A program made the position numbers and the translations under genes. From positions 124,001 through 188,000 of the forward strand of contig DATMML010000015.1 of assembly GCA_035570235.1 (NCBI GenBank): 64,000 nucleotides of DNA, in the 5' to 3' direction. This DNA comes from Vicinamibacteria bacterium (GTDB lineage Bacteria > Acidobacteriota > Vicinamibacteria > Fen-336). The notes below the pieces were generated by a model. The model worked only from the letters and a program-made list of their open reading frames with translations, had not been told where the DNA came from and did not search any database. Positions 55,023 to 63,575 of this stretch are shown here, one piece after another; position 1 is the first letter of the stretch; every line of letters starts with the position of its first letter.

Positions 55023-56053
55023 GCCCCCGCCTCTTGCTTGCGCGCGCCCAAGGCCCGGAGCTCGGCCCCGATGCTCTCGTTCACCCCGCTCCGACCGAAC
55101 TCCGCCGCCACCCGGATCCCGTGCTTGATGGCCCGCGTGTTGGAACGTCCGTGGCCGATCACGCAGCAGCCTTTCAAGCCAAGGAGGGGCGCTCCTCCGT
55201 ACTCGGCGGGGTCGATCCGGCGCTTCAGGGCTCGGAACGCCGGCCCGGAGAGAAGGGCCCCCAGGCGGGTCCAGGGCGTGCGCTGGAGCTCCTCCCGCAG
55301 GAGCTGCAGAAGAGACTCGGCCAGGGTCTCGCTGGCCTTTAGGGCCACGTTCCCGGTGAAGCCGTCCATGACGATCACGTCCACCCGGCCGGAGAAGAGG
55401 TCGTGCCCCTCGACGTTCCCGATGAAGTTCAGGCTGGAGCCCTTGAGCGCCTCGTGGACCTCTTTGGTCAGCTCGTTGCCCTTGGTCTCCTCCTCCCCCA
55501 TGCTCATGAGACCCACCCGTGGATTCGGGGTATGGAAGACGTCACGGGTGTACGCATTCCCCATCACCGCGAACTCCAACAGATGGCGTGCCTTGCAGGC
55601 GGCATTGGCGCCCACGTCCAGGAGCACGGTGCGGCCGTGGACGTGGGGAACAACCGCAGCCAGCGCCGGCCGGTCCACCTCCGCGATCGTGCCCAGAGCC
55701 AGCTTGGCGATGGTCCAGCACGCCGCGGTGTTGCCCGCGGAGAAGAAAGCGCCCGCTTCTCCATCCCGGACCAGCTCCACCGCCACCTGAATGGACGAGC
55801 GCCTCTTCAAGGTGGTGCGGTTGACCTTCTCGCCCATGCCCACGACGTAGGGTGCGTCCACGACCTCGATGGGCAGCCCTTCGCCGCCCGTCCGGCGCAG
55901 CTCCGCCCGCACCGTCCCTTGGGGGCCCACTAGAATGGAGGGGAGGCCGAGCTCACGGCAGGCGATGACCGCTCCCTCCACCACCACGGCCGGCCCGTGG
56001 TCGCCCCCCATGGCGTCCACGGCCACGCGGGTTACGGGCGCTGCTTCTGGCAT
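55019..56053 (-). CDS. plsX: Phosphate acyltransferase PlsX
   Basis: 344 residues. The N-terminus V-A-V-D-A-M-G-G-D-H-G-P and the K-R-R-S-S-I-Q segment are PlsX signatures; G-A-P-L-L-G-L-K-G-C-C-V-I-G-H-G lies near the C-terminus. It makes acyl-phosphate from acyl-ACP for phospholipid synthesis. Its stop overlaps fabD, and rpmF ends 26 nt upstream. Confidence 0.95.
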   Translation of the reverse strand: MPEAAPVTRVAVDAMGGDHGPAVVVEGAVIACRELGLPSILVGPQGTVRAELRRTGGEGLPIEVVDAPYVVGMGEKVNRTTLKRRSSIQVAVELVRDGEAGAFFSAGNTAACWTIAKLALGTIAEVDRPALAAVVPHVHGRTVLLDVGANAACKARHLLEFAVMGNAYTRDVFHTPNPRVGLMSMGEEETKGNELTKEVHEALKGSSLNFIGNVEGHDLFSGRVDVIVMDGFTGNVALKASETLAESLLQLLREELQRTPWTRLGALLSGPAFRALKRRIDPAEYGGAPLLGLKGCCVIGHGRSNTRAIKHGIRVAAEFGRSGVNESIGAELRALGARKQEAGA

Positions 56054-56079
56054 GCCCCGCCGCAGATCGAGGCCCTACC

Positions 56080-56262
56080 CTAGACCTCCTCCACCCCGAC
56101 CACGGGCTTGCCCTTGTAGTACCCGCAACGAGGGCAGACCCGGTGCGACAGCTTGGGCTCGTGGCAATTGGGACAGAGGCTGAGCCCGGGGGATGTTAGG
56201 TGGTCGTGGGCGCGCCGGCGATCGCGGCGGGCCTTCGAATGACGGCGCTTGGGATTGGGCAT
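56080..56262 (-). CDS. rpmF: 50S ribosomal protein L32
   Basis: 60 residues. The start [19 protein letters not shown] is diagnostic. Four cysteines (C-P-N-C and C-P-R-C) form a zinc ribbon, so this is the zinc-binding form of L32. It lies between the DUF177 gene (9 nt gap) and plsX, a conserved arrangement in bacteria. Confidence 0.97.
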   Translation of the reverse strand: MPNPKRRHSKARRDRRRAHDHLTSPGLSLCPNCHEPKLSHRVCPRCGYYKGKPVVGVEEV

Positions 56263-56271
56263 GTCGAACTC

Positions 56272-56826
56272 CTAGTGAGAGCCTTCGTTCAAGAGCTTCT
56301 TCAGGCCGGCGAGGCGGGGATCCGGCTCCTCCGTCGGGGCCGGGCATCCACAGCTCCCTTGATTCCAGTTCGCGCCGCAGGACGCGCAGCGCCCGCGGCA
56401 GTCCTCGCGGCAGAGCCGCTTCAGGGGGACGCTCAAGAAGAACTGCTCCCGGACCATCTCCCCCAGGTCGAGGCGCTCGCCCTCGTAATAGGCCACGACC
56501 ATGTCGCGGTCGGTGAGCTCGACCTCGTCCTCCTCCTCTTCCGCCTCCTCCCCCGCCCGGTGCGGCAAGTAGAACAGGTCCAGCTCCTGGTCGATGGAGA
56601 ACAGGAAGGGCTCGAGGCAGCGGCCGCACTCCAGGCCCAGCCCGGCCTTGAGGTGCCCGCGCACATGCACGGTATCCCCGTCCGTCTTCTCCAGGCGGCA
56701 GCGCAGGCTCCCCCCCGGCTCCAGGGTGAAGCTCCTCTCGTTTTCGACGTGGACCGCCCCTGGCTTGAGGGCGTCGTCCACCTCCATTCCCTCGGGAGGG
56801 ATGTGGCCTATTTCAATGACGAGCAT
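56272..56826 (-). CDS. DUF177 (YceD-like) protein
   Basis: 184 residues from the ATG at 56826. The YceD domain shows G-L-E-C-G-R-C-L-E-P-F and, at the C-terminus, a Cys-rich L-C-R-E-D-C-R-G-R-C-A-S-C-G zinc-binding-like segment followed by D-P-R-L-A-G-L-K-K-L. DUF177 is linked to 23S rRNA and L32 expression in other bacteria. It precedes rpmF in the conserved order. Confidence 0.9.
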   Translation of the reverse strand: MLVIEIGHIPPEGMEVDDALKPGAVHVENERSFTLEPGGSLRCRLEKTDGDTVHVRGHLKAGLGLECGRCLEPFLFSIDQELDLFYLPHRAGEEAEEEEDEVELTDRDMVVAYYEGERLDLGEMVREQFFLSVPLKRLCREDCRGRCASCGANWNQGSCGCPAPTEEPDPRLAGLKKLLNEGSH

Positions 56827-56848
56827 CGGGCGTGCGCTCAAACCTTCG

Positions 56849-56876
56849 ATTTTACCGATTCCTTCTGTTTCGTCAA
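56849..56876 (-). promoter_or_regulatory. Promoter of the DUF177-rpmF-fatty-acid operon
   Basis: On the minus strand: -35 TTGACG (56876-56871), 16 nt, -10 TAAAAT (56854-56849). It overlaps the deoB stop, so the operon can start independently of deoB transcription. Transcription should start near 56842, 16 nt before the ATG. Confidence 0.75.
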
Positions 56877-58081
56877 GCACTTACCCCCAGAAGGTCCGTC
56901 AGGAAAGAGGTGCCCGCGGCCAGGGGGGCGACTCCGAAGTTGTCCGCCAAGGTGGCCCCCAAGTCCGCGAACGTCGCCCGCACACCGAGGTTCACCCCCT
57001 CCCGCACCCGGGCTCCGACGACCAGAACGGGGACATGCTCACGGGTGTGGTCGGTGGAGGTGTCCGAGGGGTCGCAGCCGTGGTCGCCCGTGAACAGGAG
57101 CACGTCGTCGGGGCCCAGCGCCTCCCGCAGATCGGGGAGCCGGACATCGAGGGCCTCCAGGTTGGCCGCGTATCCCGCCACGTCATTGCGGTGGCCATAG
57201 AGGGTGTCGAAGTCCACCAGGTTGGTGAAGATGAGCCCCCCCTCTGCCGTGCCCAGGGCCTCCAGCGTCCGGTCGATCCCATCCGCGTCGGACCGAGTGT
57301 GGACGTCGGTGGTGAGGCCGCGTCCGGAGAAGATGTCCCCGATCTTGCCTACACCGTGTACGGCCACTCCCCGCGCGGAGAGGCGGTCGAGGAGCGTCTC
57401 CCCGGGGGGCGGCACCGGAAAGTCCCGCCGGTTGGACGTGCGCTTGAAGTCGTCGCGCGTCTTCCCCAGGAAAGGCCGGGCGATCACCCGGCACACCCCG
57501 TGGCCCAGGCAGGCGATCTCGTAGCCTATGCGGCAGATCCGGTAGAGCTCCGGGAGGGGGACGACCTCCTCGTGCGCAGCCACCTGGAACACGCTGTCCC
57601 CCGAGGTGTAGAGGATGGGCGAGCCCGTGCGCAAGTGCTCCTCCCCGAGGTCCTTCAGGATCTCGGTACCCGAGGCCGCGCGGTTGCCGAGCACCTTGCG
57701 GCCGATCCGCTCCTCGAAGGGCCGCACGACCTCGGGGGGAAAGCCGTGCGGGTAGGTGCGGAAGGGAACGGTGGTCAGGACACCCGCCATCTCCCAGTGG
57801 CCGCTGGTCGTGTCCTTGCCCGCGCTGCCCTCGGCCATCTTGCCGAAGGCCCCCAGCGGTCGCGGATAGCGCGCCCCCTTGAAGGTCGGGGTCAGGTTCC
57901 CGAGGCCGAGGGCGGTGAGGTTCGGGATGCGGACGGAACGGGAGGCGAGCACGTGGCCGAGGGTATCGGCCCCGTCGTCCCCGAAGGCCGCTGCGTCGGG
58001 GGCCGCCCCCACCCCGAGGCCGTCGCACACGATCACCACCGCTCTGCGGAACGGCCCCGTGCCCGGCTTGCTCCCGGCCAT
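56873..58081 (-). CDS. deoB: Phosphopentomutase
   Basis: 402 residues. It belongs to the alkaline-phosphatase-like superfamily: V-I-V-C-D-G-L-G-V-G at the start, the catalytic Thr segment A-D-T-L-G-H, metal-binding D-F-D-T-L-Y-G-H-R-N-D and T-G-D-H-G-C-D-P. It interconverts ribose/deoxyribose 1- and 5-phosphates. The ATG at 58081 overlaps the miaA stop by 1 nt (TGATG); a GTG at 58084 would add one residue. Confidence 0.95.
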   Translation of the reverse strand: MAGSKPGTGPFRRAVVIVCDGLGVGAAPDAAAFGDDGADTLGHVLASRSVRIPNLTALGLGNLTPTFKGARYPRPLGAFGKMAEGSAGKDTTSGHWEMAGVLTTVPFRTYPHGFPPEVVRPFEERIGRKVLGNRAASGTEILKDLGEEHLRTGSPILYTSGDSVFQVAAHEEVVPLPELYRICRIGYEIACLGHGVCRVIARPFLGKTRDDFKRTSNRRDFPVPPPGETLLDRLSARGVAVHGVGKIGDIFSGRGLTTDVHTRSDADGIDRTLEALGTAEGGLIFTNLVDFDTLYGHRNDVAGYAANLEALDVRLPDLREALGPDDVLLFTGDHGCDPSDTSTDHTREHVPVLVVGARVREGVNLGVRATFADLGATLADNFGVAPLAAGTSFLTDLLGVSA

Positions 58082-59010
58082 CACCCCTCCGCCCGGTCCA
58101 GCCAGGCCACCGCAGCCGCGTAGGCGCTATCGAGGTCGGGACACCAGGCCACCGAAGCCTGGTGGCGGAACCAGGTCATCTGCCGCTTAGCGAGCCGCAG
58201 AGTGTCGGAGACGATATCACGCTCGGCCTCGGCCCGCGCAAGTTGGCCCCCCAGGAGGGCCAGCGCCTGCCGGTATCCGATGGCCCGCAGCGGCCGCAGC
58301 TCGGGGGCGTAGCCACGGGCCAGGAGGCCCCTGACCTCATCGAGCAGGCCGCGGGCGAACATGTCGCGCGTGCGCTGCTCCACGGCCAGGCGCAGGGCCG
58401 GGCGTGCGGGCGTGATCCCGACCAGGAAGGAGACGAAGCCGCCCAGGGGCTCGCCGGCACCGCGGTGGTGCTCGGAGATCGGTCGGCCGGTGGCCCGGAA
58501 AACCTCCAGGGCTCGCACCACGCGCAGGCGATCCCCCACCGGTAGCCGGGCCGCCGCTTCCGGGTCTACCCGGGCCAGCAGGCGGTGGAGCCGGGCCTCC
58601 CCGTAGCGCTCCGCGATCGCCTCCAGCCTCCGCCGCAGGGCGAGGTCTCGGGAGGGCCCCACGAAGAGGCCCTGGAGCAGCGCCCGGAGATAGAGACCCG
58701 TGCCCCCCGCCACGATCGGCAACCGCCCCCGCCGCGTGATGTCGAGGAGCGCGGCCCGCCCCCGGCGGGCGTACTCCGCGGCCGAGAACTCCTCGTCGGG
58801 GTCCACCACGTCCAGGAGATGATGGGGCACGGAGCGCCGCTCCTCGAGGCTGGCCTTGGCGCTGCCGATGTCCAGACCGCGGTAGACCTGGAGGCTATCG
58901 CAGGAGACGATCTCGCCCCCGCGTTCCCGGGCCAGGCGCAGGGCGAGGGCGCTCTTGCCCGCCCCCGTGGGCCCGACCACCGCGATCAGCCGCGGCAACA
59001 CGGCGGTCAA
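58081..59010 (-). CDS. miaA: tRNA dimethylallyltransferase
   Basis: 309 residues. The P-loop is V-G-P-T-G-A-G-K-S; D-S-L-Q-V-Y-R-G-L-D-I-G and the later P-H-H-L-L-D and A-I-G-Y-R segments complete the MiaA pattern. It adds the isopentenyl group to A37 of tRNAs reading UNN codons. The start is probably the TTG at 59010; a GTG three codons later is also possible and no ribosome binding site separates them. Confidence 0.95.
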   Translation of the reverse strand: MTAVLPRLIAVVGPTGAGKSALALRLARERGGEIVSCDSLQVYRGLDIGSAKASLEERRSVPHHLLDVVDPDEEFSAAEYARRGRAALLDITRRGRLPIVAGGTGLYLRALLQGLFVGPSRDLALRRRLEAIAERYGEARLHRLLARVDPEAAARLPVGDRLRVVRALEVFRATGRPISEHHRGAGEPLGGFVSFLVGITPARPALRLAVEQRTRDMFARGLLDEVRGLLARGYAPELRPLRAIGYRQALALLGGQLARAEAERDIVSDTLRLAKRQMTWFRHQASVAWCPDLDSAYAAAVAWLDRAEG

Positions 59011-59070
59011 GCCGTCAGGACCGCGGCCCGGGGAGTGCGGGGCCGGGAAGGCCCGCGGGCGGAGGCGACG

Positions 59071-60189
59071 TCAACGCTCGCGGAAGGCCTTGATGATCGT
59101 GCTCTCGTGTTCGGCCCCGAGGGTGCGCTTCACGGCCAAGAGCTCGGCATAGAGCAGCTCGTTCAGGGCGTCCACGAGGAGGGCCCGTCGCTCCTCTTCT
59201 GGCAGCTTGTTCAGGTTCCGCTCCACCACCGCCGCATCGAGGGAGCCGTCCTTCTGGAGCTTCACCCCCCCGAAGACCTCCTTGCGTGCCTCCCGAAGGC
59301 CCCCCAAGTATTTCTCGAGGACGTTCTCGGCGATGGGGCCAACCTCCCGCACCATGTACCGGAAGATGAAGCCGTACATCTGGTTGAAGGAGGTGAGCAC
59401 GGAATAGAGGGTGTCCGCGGGGACGAAATCCTGGTCGAGGGTGTGGACCTTCCTGCCCTTGGCGCGGACGATCCCCGTGCTGAGCAGGGCATAGAGGACC
59501 TTCAGCGTCTCGTTGTCGCCGATTTCGCTCTCGTGGCAAATGTCGAGCACGCTGCGTTCGCCGTCCACCAGGGCCAGCACGTGCAACTCGTAGGACTCGA
59601 GGGCGCTCTCGGGCAGGAGGTTGTCCGGCTCCAGCACCAGCAGGCCCTCGGGGTAGCGGCCCTGGATGGCGCCGTTCGCGTCCACCCGGCGGAGCCCGGC
59701 CAGGATCAGGCGCTGGATGTCGAGGTCGACAGTGATGCGCTCCTTCTCGGGGAGGCTGGACTCCTCGAAGTGGAATTGCCCCTCGTCCCACTGGAAGAGG
59801 CTGGAAACGATCTCCTGGACCTGAAACTGCACGCCCTCCCAGAGGTCCTTGGGGGAGAGCGCTCCCATCTCCACCAGCACCTTGCCCTGGCGCTTCCCCT
59901 TGGAGATGGCCTTGATCGAAGTCTCGTACTCCTCCACCGTGATCTTTCCATCCCGGATCAGGATCTCGCCCAGCCGGTCGTTGGGCAGGTTACTGGAGCC
60001 GAACACCACCCGCCCGTCCTTGAGGTAAATGGCCTTGCGCGCGCCGCCCGAGACCAGGGAGAGGATCCCGGTGTTCTTCGAGAGGCGCAGCTGTTCGAGG
60101 ATGTCGGGAAGCGGGAGCTGCGTGAGCTGCCCCCGTAGACCCCCGGGCACGACGAATGGCTCAAACCGCTTCGGGAGTGTCGTGGTCAT
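59071..60189 (-). CDS. DUF4388 (PATAN) domain protein
   Basis: 372 residues. The N-terminal DUF4388 domain (about residues 17-170) begins L-R-G-Q-L-T-Q-L-P-L-P-D-I-L-E-Q-L and repeats the G-x-L-x-L-x-S-G-x2-K-A-I-Y-L-K-D-G pattern. The C-terminal part is helical with a winged-helix-like V-L-Y-A-L-L-S-T-G-I-V segment. PATAN domains bind receiver domains and act in gliding and surface behaviour in myxobacteria and cyanobacteria. It heads the DUF4388-miaA-deoB run. Confidence 0.85.
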   Translation of the reverse strand: MTTTLPKRFEPFVVPGGLRGQLTQLPLPDILEQLRLSKNTGILSLVSGGARKAIYLKDGRVVFGSSNLPNDRLGEILIRDGKITVEEYETSIKAISKGKRQGKVLVEMGALSPKDLWEGVQFQVQEIVSSLFQWDEGQFHFEESSLPEKERITVDLDIQRLILAGLRRVDANGAIQGRYPEGLLVLEPDNLLPESALESYELHVLALVDGERSVLDICHESEIGDNETLKVLYALLSTGIVRAKGRKVHTLDQDFVPADTLYSVLTSFNQMYGFIFRYMVREVGPIAENVLEKYLGGLREARKEVFGGVKLQKDGSLDAAVVERNLNKLPEEERRALLVDALNELLYAELLAVKRTLGAEHESTIIKAFRER

Positions 60190-60212
60190 GGCGGATGTCT
60201 AAGACACGCCAC

Positions 60213-60241
60213 ATTTTATGGGAATACGGGGCGGGCGGCAA
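60213..60241 (-). promoter_or_regulatory. Promoter of the DUF4388-miaA-deoB run
   Basis: On the minus strand: -35 TTGCCG (60241-60236), 17 nt, -10 TAAAAT (60218-60213). Transcription should start near 60206, 17 nt before the ATG. Confidence 0.65.
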
Positions 60242-60273
60242 GCCGGCGGCGAGGGCCGTCGGCCCCGACCGCG

Positions 60274-62517
60274 CTAGCCGACCTTGCCCAGGCTGATTCC
60301 GGAGTAGTAGTGCCGGAGGATCTGCTCGTACGTGGCCCCGGCCTGGGCCATGCCGAAGGCGCCGACCTGGCAGAGACCGACCCCATGGCCCCAGCCCTTG
60401 CCCGTGAAGACGAAGCGCTCCACCGCTCCCTTGGCGTTGGTCTCGCGATCGATCACGAACAGGCTTTCCCGCAGCCCCAGCCCCAAGCGCACACGGAGGC
60501 CCCTCAGGAAAAGATCGCCGCGCTCCCCCCGGATCTCGAGCTCCACCACGCGCCCGGACACTCCCAGGCGCTTGGGCACCAGGTCTCGGACCCGGCCCAC
60601 GTCGCCATAACGGGCCAAGGCTTGACCCAGCTCGACCGGGGTCGCCCTCACTTCCCAGCGGTAGTAGCCGGAGCTGCGATCCGCGGCCACGCCTTTCCGG
60701 TTCTGCTCTGCCTCCAGGTAGGTGACCCGACCCTCTTGCAGGACGAAGCTCACGCGGTCGCCCACGGCCAGGCTCAGCTCCGAGGCCGCGGCCCGCACGC
60801 CGTCCAGGTTGCGGTAGAGCCTCGCGGCCGCGTCGAGCGGATAGGACTCGGCGTTCTCCGCACGCATGACGGTGATCTGCCCCTCGGCCGCCCCCGCGAA
60901 CTCCGCGGTCACGAGGCCGGGCAGACCCGCCTTCTCCCCCGCCCGGGCCAGCAGGGTCACCGCCTCGGCCCGGGTGAGGGCGACGTTGGCGCGCAGCGTA
61001 TTGTCGGGGAAGGGCGAGAGCACGCCCTCTTGCACCAAGACCGCGGTGGCCACCCGCTCGCCGTCGCCCGAAAAGTCGCGGCGGTCTTCCACCTGCAACA
61101 GATAGTCGGCATCCTGCGGGTTCAGGAGGCGCTCACCCCGCTCCTCCCAGCAGAGCGACCCCACCAGGAACTGGGCGAAGGTCCCCCGGCGCGCCAGGGA
61201 CGCCCCCACCGGGCTCTCACAGCCCTTGCGCCGCAAGGCGATCAGCATGCGTCCGGTCCAGGCCTTGAGCTCGGCGTCCGTGGGGATGCCCTTGAGGGCG
61301 GGCACCGCGTACAGGCGGGGCTCGAGGACGCCGAGGGCGACGAGAAGGCCGGCGTCCCGGGAGAGCCCGGGCACGTCCCCGAAAGTGCGGGGGGAGGCGC
61401 TCGTCCGGACCGTGGCCCAGGCCGAGCGCTCGGGGGCGCAGGACACCCCCCGGAGGTAGGGAGCGGTCTCGCCCTCGAAGACGTTTTCCCCGTCCTCGGT
61501 ATGCCCGCCGCAGGTGGAGGTGTAGAAGGCGTTGATGGGCTTGCCCCCGTACAGGGCCACGATCCCCCGGGTCGCTTCCACCGCCTGGTCGCTGAGCGGG
61601 TTCTCCGAGGACCGGCCGCGGTACACCTGGCAGGCTGCGCTGGCGCAGAGGTCGAAGCCCTTCAGCTTGTACTCGACCCGGTGCCCAAGGGCGTAGCTCC
61701 GCGCCGCCACCGCCTGGGCCTTCAGCGCCTCGAGCTGGGGGAAGGCCTGAGGGGACAGCTCGTTCGGGACCACGCCCCGCACGTAGTCTTCGAGGTTGAC
61801 GATGTTGACGACGGTGAGAGTGCCCGCGTCGCCGGGCCGGACCTCGAAGAGACCTCGGTAGGGCAGGGCGTCGGCGGACAAGATCTCGGTCGCGACGGAG
61901 GGCACGACCGTGACCACCCCGAACTCCTCCCCCGTCTCCAGGAGGCGGATGCGCCCGCCACCGGGGCCCGCCTCCTCCACCACCCAGGCCCCGGGCAGGC
62001 CGCTCCGGCCGAGGCGGCCGGCCAGCCCCTGGGCCTCGTCGCGGCTCTGAAACTCCCCCACCCGGACTTGGTGGGTCTGGGTGGCGGCGTTCCAAGCGAC
62101 CGTGGGGGCGATCCCCAGCGTCTCCTGCACGCGCTGCGCGATGGCCCGGGCCCCGCTCTCGCTGGCTAGGCTCACCACCTGCACGCGGAAGCGACGCGGG
62201 GGCGCCGCCGCGCGGGAGGCGGCCATGAAAGTGGCGCGGGGTAGATGGCTCTTTCGACCCCCCTCGCCTTGGTGGGCGGCGGTCCAGATCACAACCCCGG
62301 ACTCCGCGCCGATGGAGACCCGCGACACCTCGGAGAGGATGCCCACCCGGATGACCGGCAGCGGCACGGAGGCGTCGGGGGGCAGGGCGGGGGGAACGGG
62401 TGGAGCGGGCGCTCCCCGGGGAGGGACCGTGCGGCAGCTGGCTGCCGTCATCCAAGCCGCGATGACGGCGCCGGCCAAGGCCGCGCCGCGAGTGCCCAGG
62501 GCGGCTCTACGACTCAC
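60274..62517 (-). CDS. SpoIID/LytB-domain lipoprotein with SPOR and SLH-like segments
   Basis: 747 residues from a GTG overlapping the tonB-like stop. A signal peptide ends at T-A-A-S-C, so it is a lipoprotein. A SPOR-like segment (about residues 105-180: R-F-R-V-Q-V-V-S-L, H-Q-V-R-V-G-E-F) comes first. The SpoIID domain follows (N-L-E-D-Y-V-R-G-V-V-P-N-E-L; A-L-K-A-Q-A-V-A-A-R-S-Y-A; S-T-C-G-G-H-T-E). A long insertion holds an SLH-like stretch (F-P-D-N-T-L-R, L-T-R-A-E-A-V-T-L-L). The end has G-W-G-H-G-V-G-L-C-Q. SpoIID enzymes cut peptidoglycan strands lacking stem peptides, which SPOR domains bind. That fits an envelope lytic role during division. Confidence 0.88.
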   Translation of the reverse strand: MSRRAALGTRGAALAGAVIAAWMTAASCRTVPPRGAPAPPVPPALPPDASVPLPVIRVGILSEVSRVSIGAESGVVIWTAAHQGEGGRKSHLPRATFMAASRAAAPPRRFRVQVVSLASESGARAIAQRVQETLGIAPTVAWNAATQTHQVRVGEFQSRDEAQGLAGRLGRSGLPGAWVVEEAGPGGGRIRLLETGEEFGVVTVVPSVATEILSADALPYRGLFEVRPGDAGTLTVVNIVNLEDYVRGVVPNELSPQAFPQLEALKAQAVAARSYALGHRVEYKLKGFDLCASAACQVYRGRSSENPLSDQAVEATRGIVALYGGKPINAFYTSTCGGHTEDGENVFEGETAPYLRGVSCAPERSAWATVRTSASPRTFGDVPGLSRDAGLLVALGVLEPRLYAVPALKGIPTDAELKAWTGRMLIALRRKGCESPVGASLARRGTFAQFLVGSLCWEERGERLLNPQDADYLLQVEDRRDFSGDGERVATAVLVQEGVLSPFPDNTLRANVALTRAEAVTLLARAGEKAGLPGLVTAEFAGAAEGQITVMRAENAESYPLDAAARLYRNLDGVRAAASELSLAVGDRVSFVLQEGRVTYLEAEQNRKGVAADRSSGYYRWEVRATPVELGQALARYGDVGRVRDLVPKRLGVSGRVVELEIRGERGDLFLRGLRVRLGLGLRESLFVIDRETNAKGAVERFVFTGKGWGHGVGLCQVGAFGMAQAGATYEQILRHYYSGISLGKVG

Positions 62518-63470
62518 GATCCGTGCGGCCCTTCGTTGTAGAAGAAGCTCACCTGTATCGTGACGCTCGCCGGTCCGTAGTCCGAGGGCAGAGCCAGGAA
62601 GCGGCTGCCTTGGAGGGCGTTCTGGGCGGCCCGATCCATGGCAGGGGTGCCCGAAGACTTGAGCATCCGTAATGCGGAGAGGCTACCGTCCCTCTCGACC
62701 GTGAACTCGAAGTCCACGTGACCCTTGAAGCCCATGAGCGCGGGCTGGGGCACGATCCAGTTCCGGTAGACCTCGTTCTTGAAGTGGTTGATCCAGAGCG
62801 TGAAGTCCGCCCCTTGGGGGTCGAAGAACAACCCGCCCAGGTTCTGCCCCCCCGTCCCCGTCGGGATCCCCAGGCGGGCCTCCCGGTCCAGTCGCCTTTC
62901 CACGTTCTCGATGGCGGAGTTGATGGACGGCCCCAGGGACCCCGGCCGGGCCTTCGATCCCTCGCTTCCACGGGTCAGCTCGCTGCCGAGCCCAGGGGGG
63001 ACACGCAGGCCCTCTCGACCCGGGACTTGGGGAGAAGGAGCCCCGGCGTCGGCCGTTTTGGGGAGCGGGCTCGCGGGAGCGGAGGGCGCCGGGGTCTGCT
63101 GGGCATCCGGCCGACCCTTCGGGGCCTTGGTCAGGTCATCTTCGCGGCGGAGTATGAGCGGGCCCTTCGTTCGCACATCGGTCGGGGGGCCAATGCTGAT
63201 CCGGTCCTTGGCCCGGGGGTCGGGAGGCTTGGCGGGGGCCGGGGTCGCCATGGGCCGAGGCTCCCGCCGCCGCATGGGAACCAGCCGCCGCAAGACCTCT
63301 TGGGGGGGCAGGAAGACGGCTTCCTTGCGCTCCAGCGTGGCCGGATCGGGGGGTTCGACTGTTCGGGCCGTTGGGACCCGGCTCACAAGCATCATTAGGA
63401 TCGTCAGGTGAACGATCGCCGAGACTAGGAAGCCCTGCCGTTGGTTGAAAGGCCCCACTAGCTCCACCAC
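62514..63470 (-). CDS. TonB-like energy transduction protein
   Basis: 318 residues. One membrane helix (about residues 13-31), then a long Pro-rich periplasmic linker, then a C-terminal TonB domain (about residues 225-318) with N-E-V-Y-R-N-W-I-V-P and V-D-F-E-F-T-V-E-R-D-G-S-L. The start is one of two adjacent GTG codons (63470 or 63467), with GCGAGG just before them. It may drive an outer-membrane receptor; no ExbB, ExbD or receptor gene is in the window. Confidence 0.85.
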   Translation of the reverse strand: MVELVGPFNQRQGFLVSAIVHLTILMMLVSRVPTARTVEPPDPATLERKEAVFLPPQEVLRRLVPMRRREPRPMATPAPAKPPDPRAKDRISIGPPTDVRTKGPLILRREDDLTKAPKGRPDAQQTPAPSAPASPLPKTADAGAPSPQVPGREGLRVPPGLGSELTRGSEGSKARPGSLGPSINSAIENVERRLDREARLGIPTGTGGQNLGGLFFDPQGADFTLWINHFKNEVYRNWIVPQPALMGFKGHVDFEFTVERDGSLSALRMLKSSGTPAMDRAAQNALQGSRFLALPSDYGPASVTIQVSFFYNEGPHGS

Positions 63471-63525
63471 CTCGCAAAACGACCCTTGATCATAGCATAG
63501 ACCGTCGCCACGGCCGCAGCGTTGA

Positions 63526-63541
63526 CCACAAGATATTGTGG
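63526..63541. promoter_or_regulatory. Perfect 16 bp inverted repeat upstream of the TonB-like gene
   Basis: CCACAA, GATA, TTGTGG: 6 bp arms around a 4 nt centre. It lies between the Gfo/Idh stop and a possible -10 TATGAT box (63494-63489, minus strand) of the TonB-like gene. The size suits a dimeric regulator, such as an iron or sugar regulator; the protein is unknown. Confidence 0.45.
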
Positions 63542-63575
63542 CATTCCCGCCGCTGCCACGATTACTCGTGTAGTT

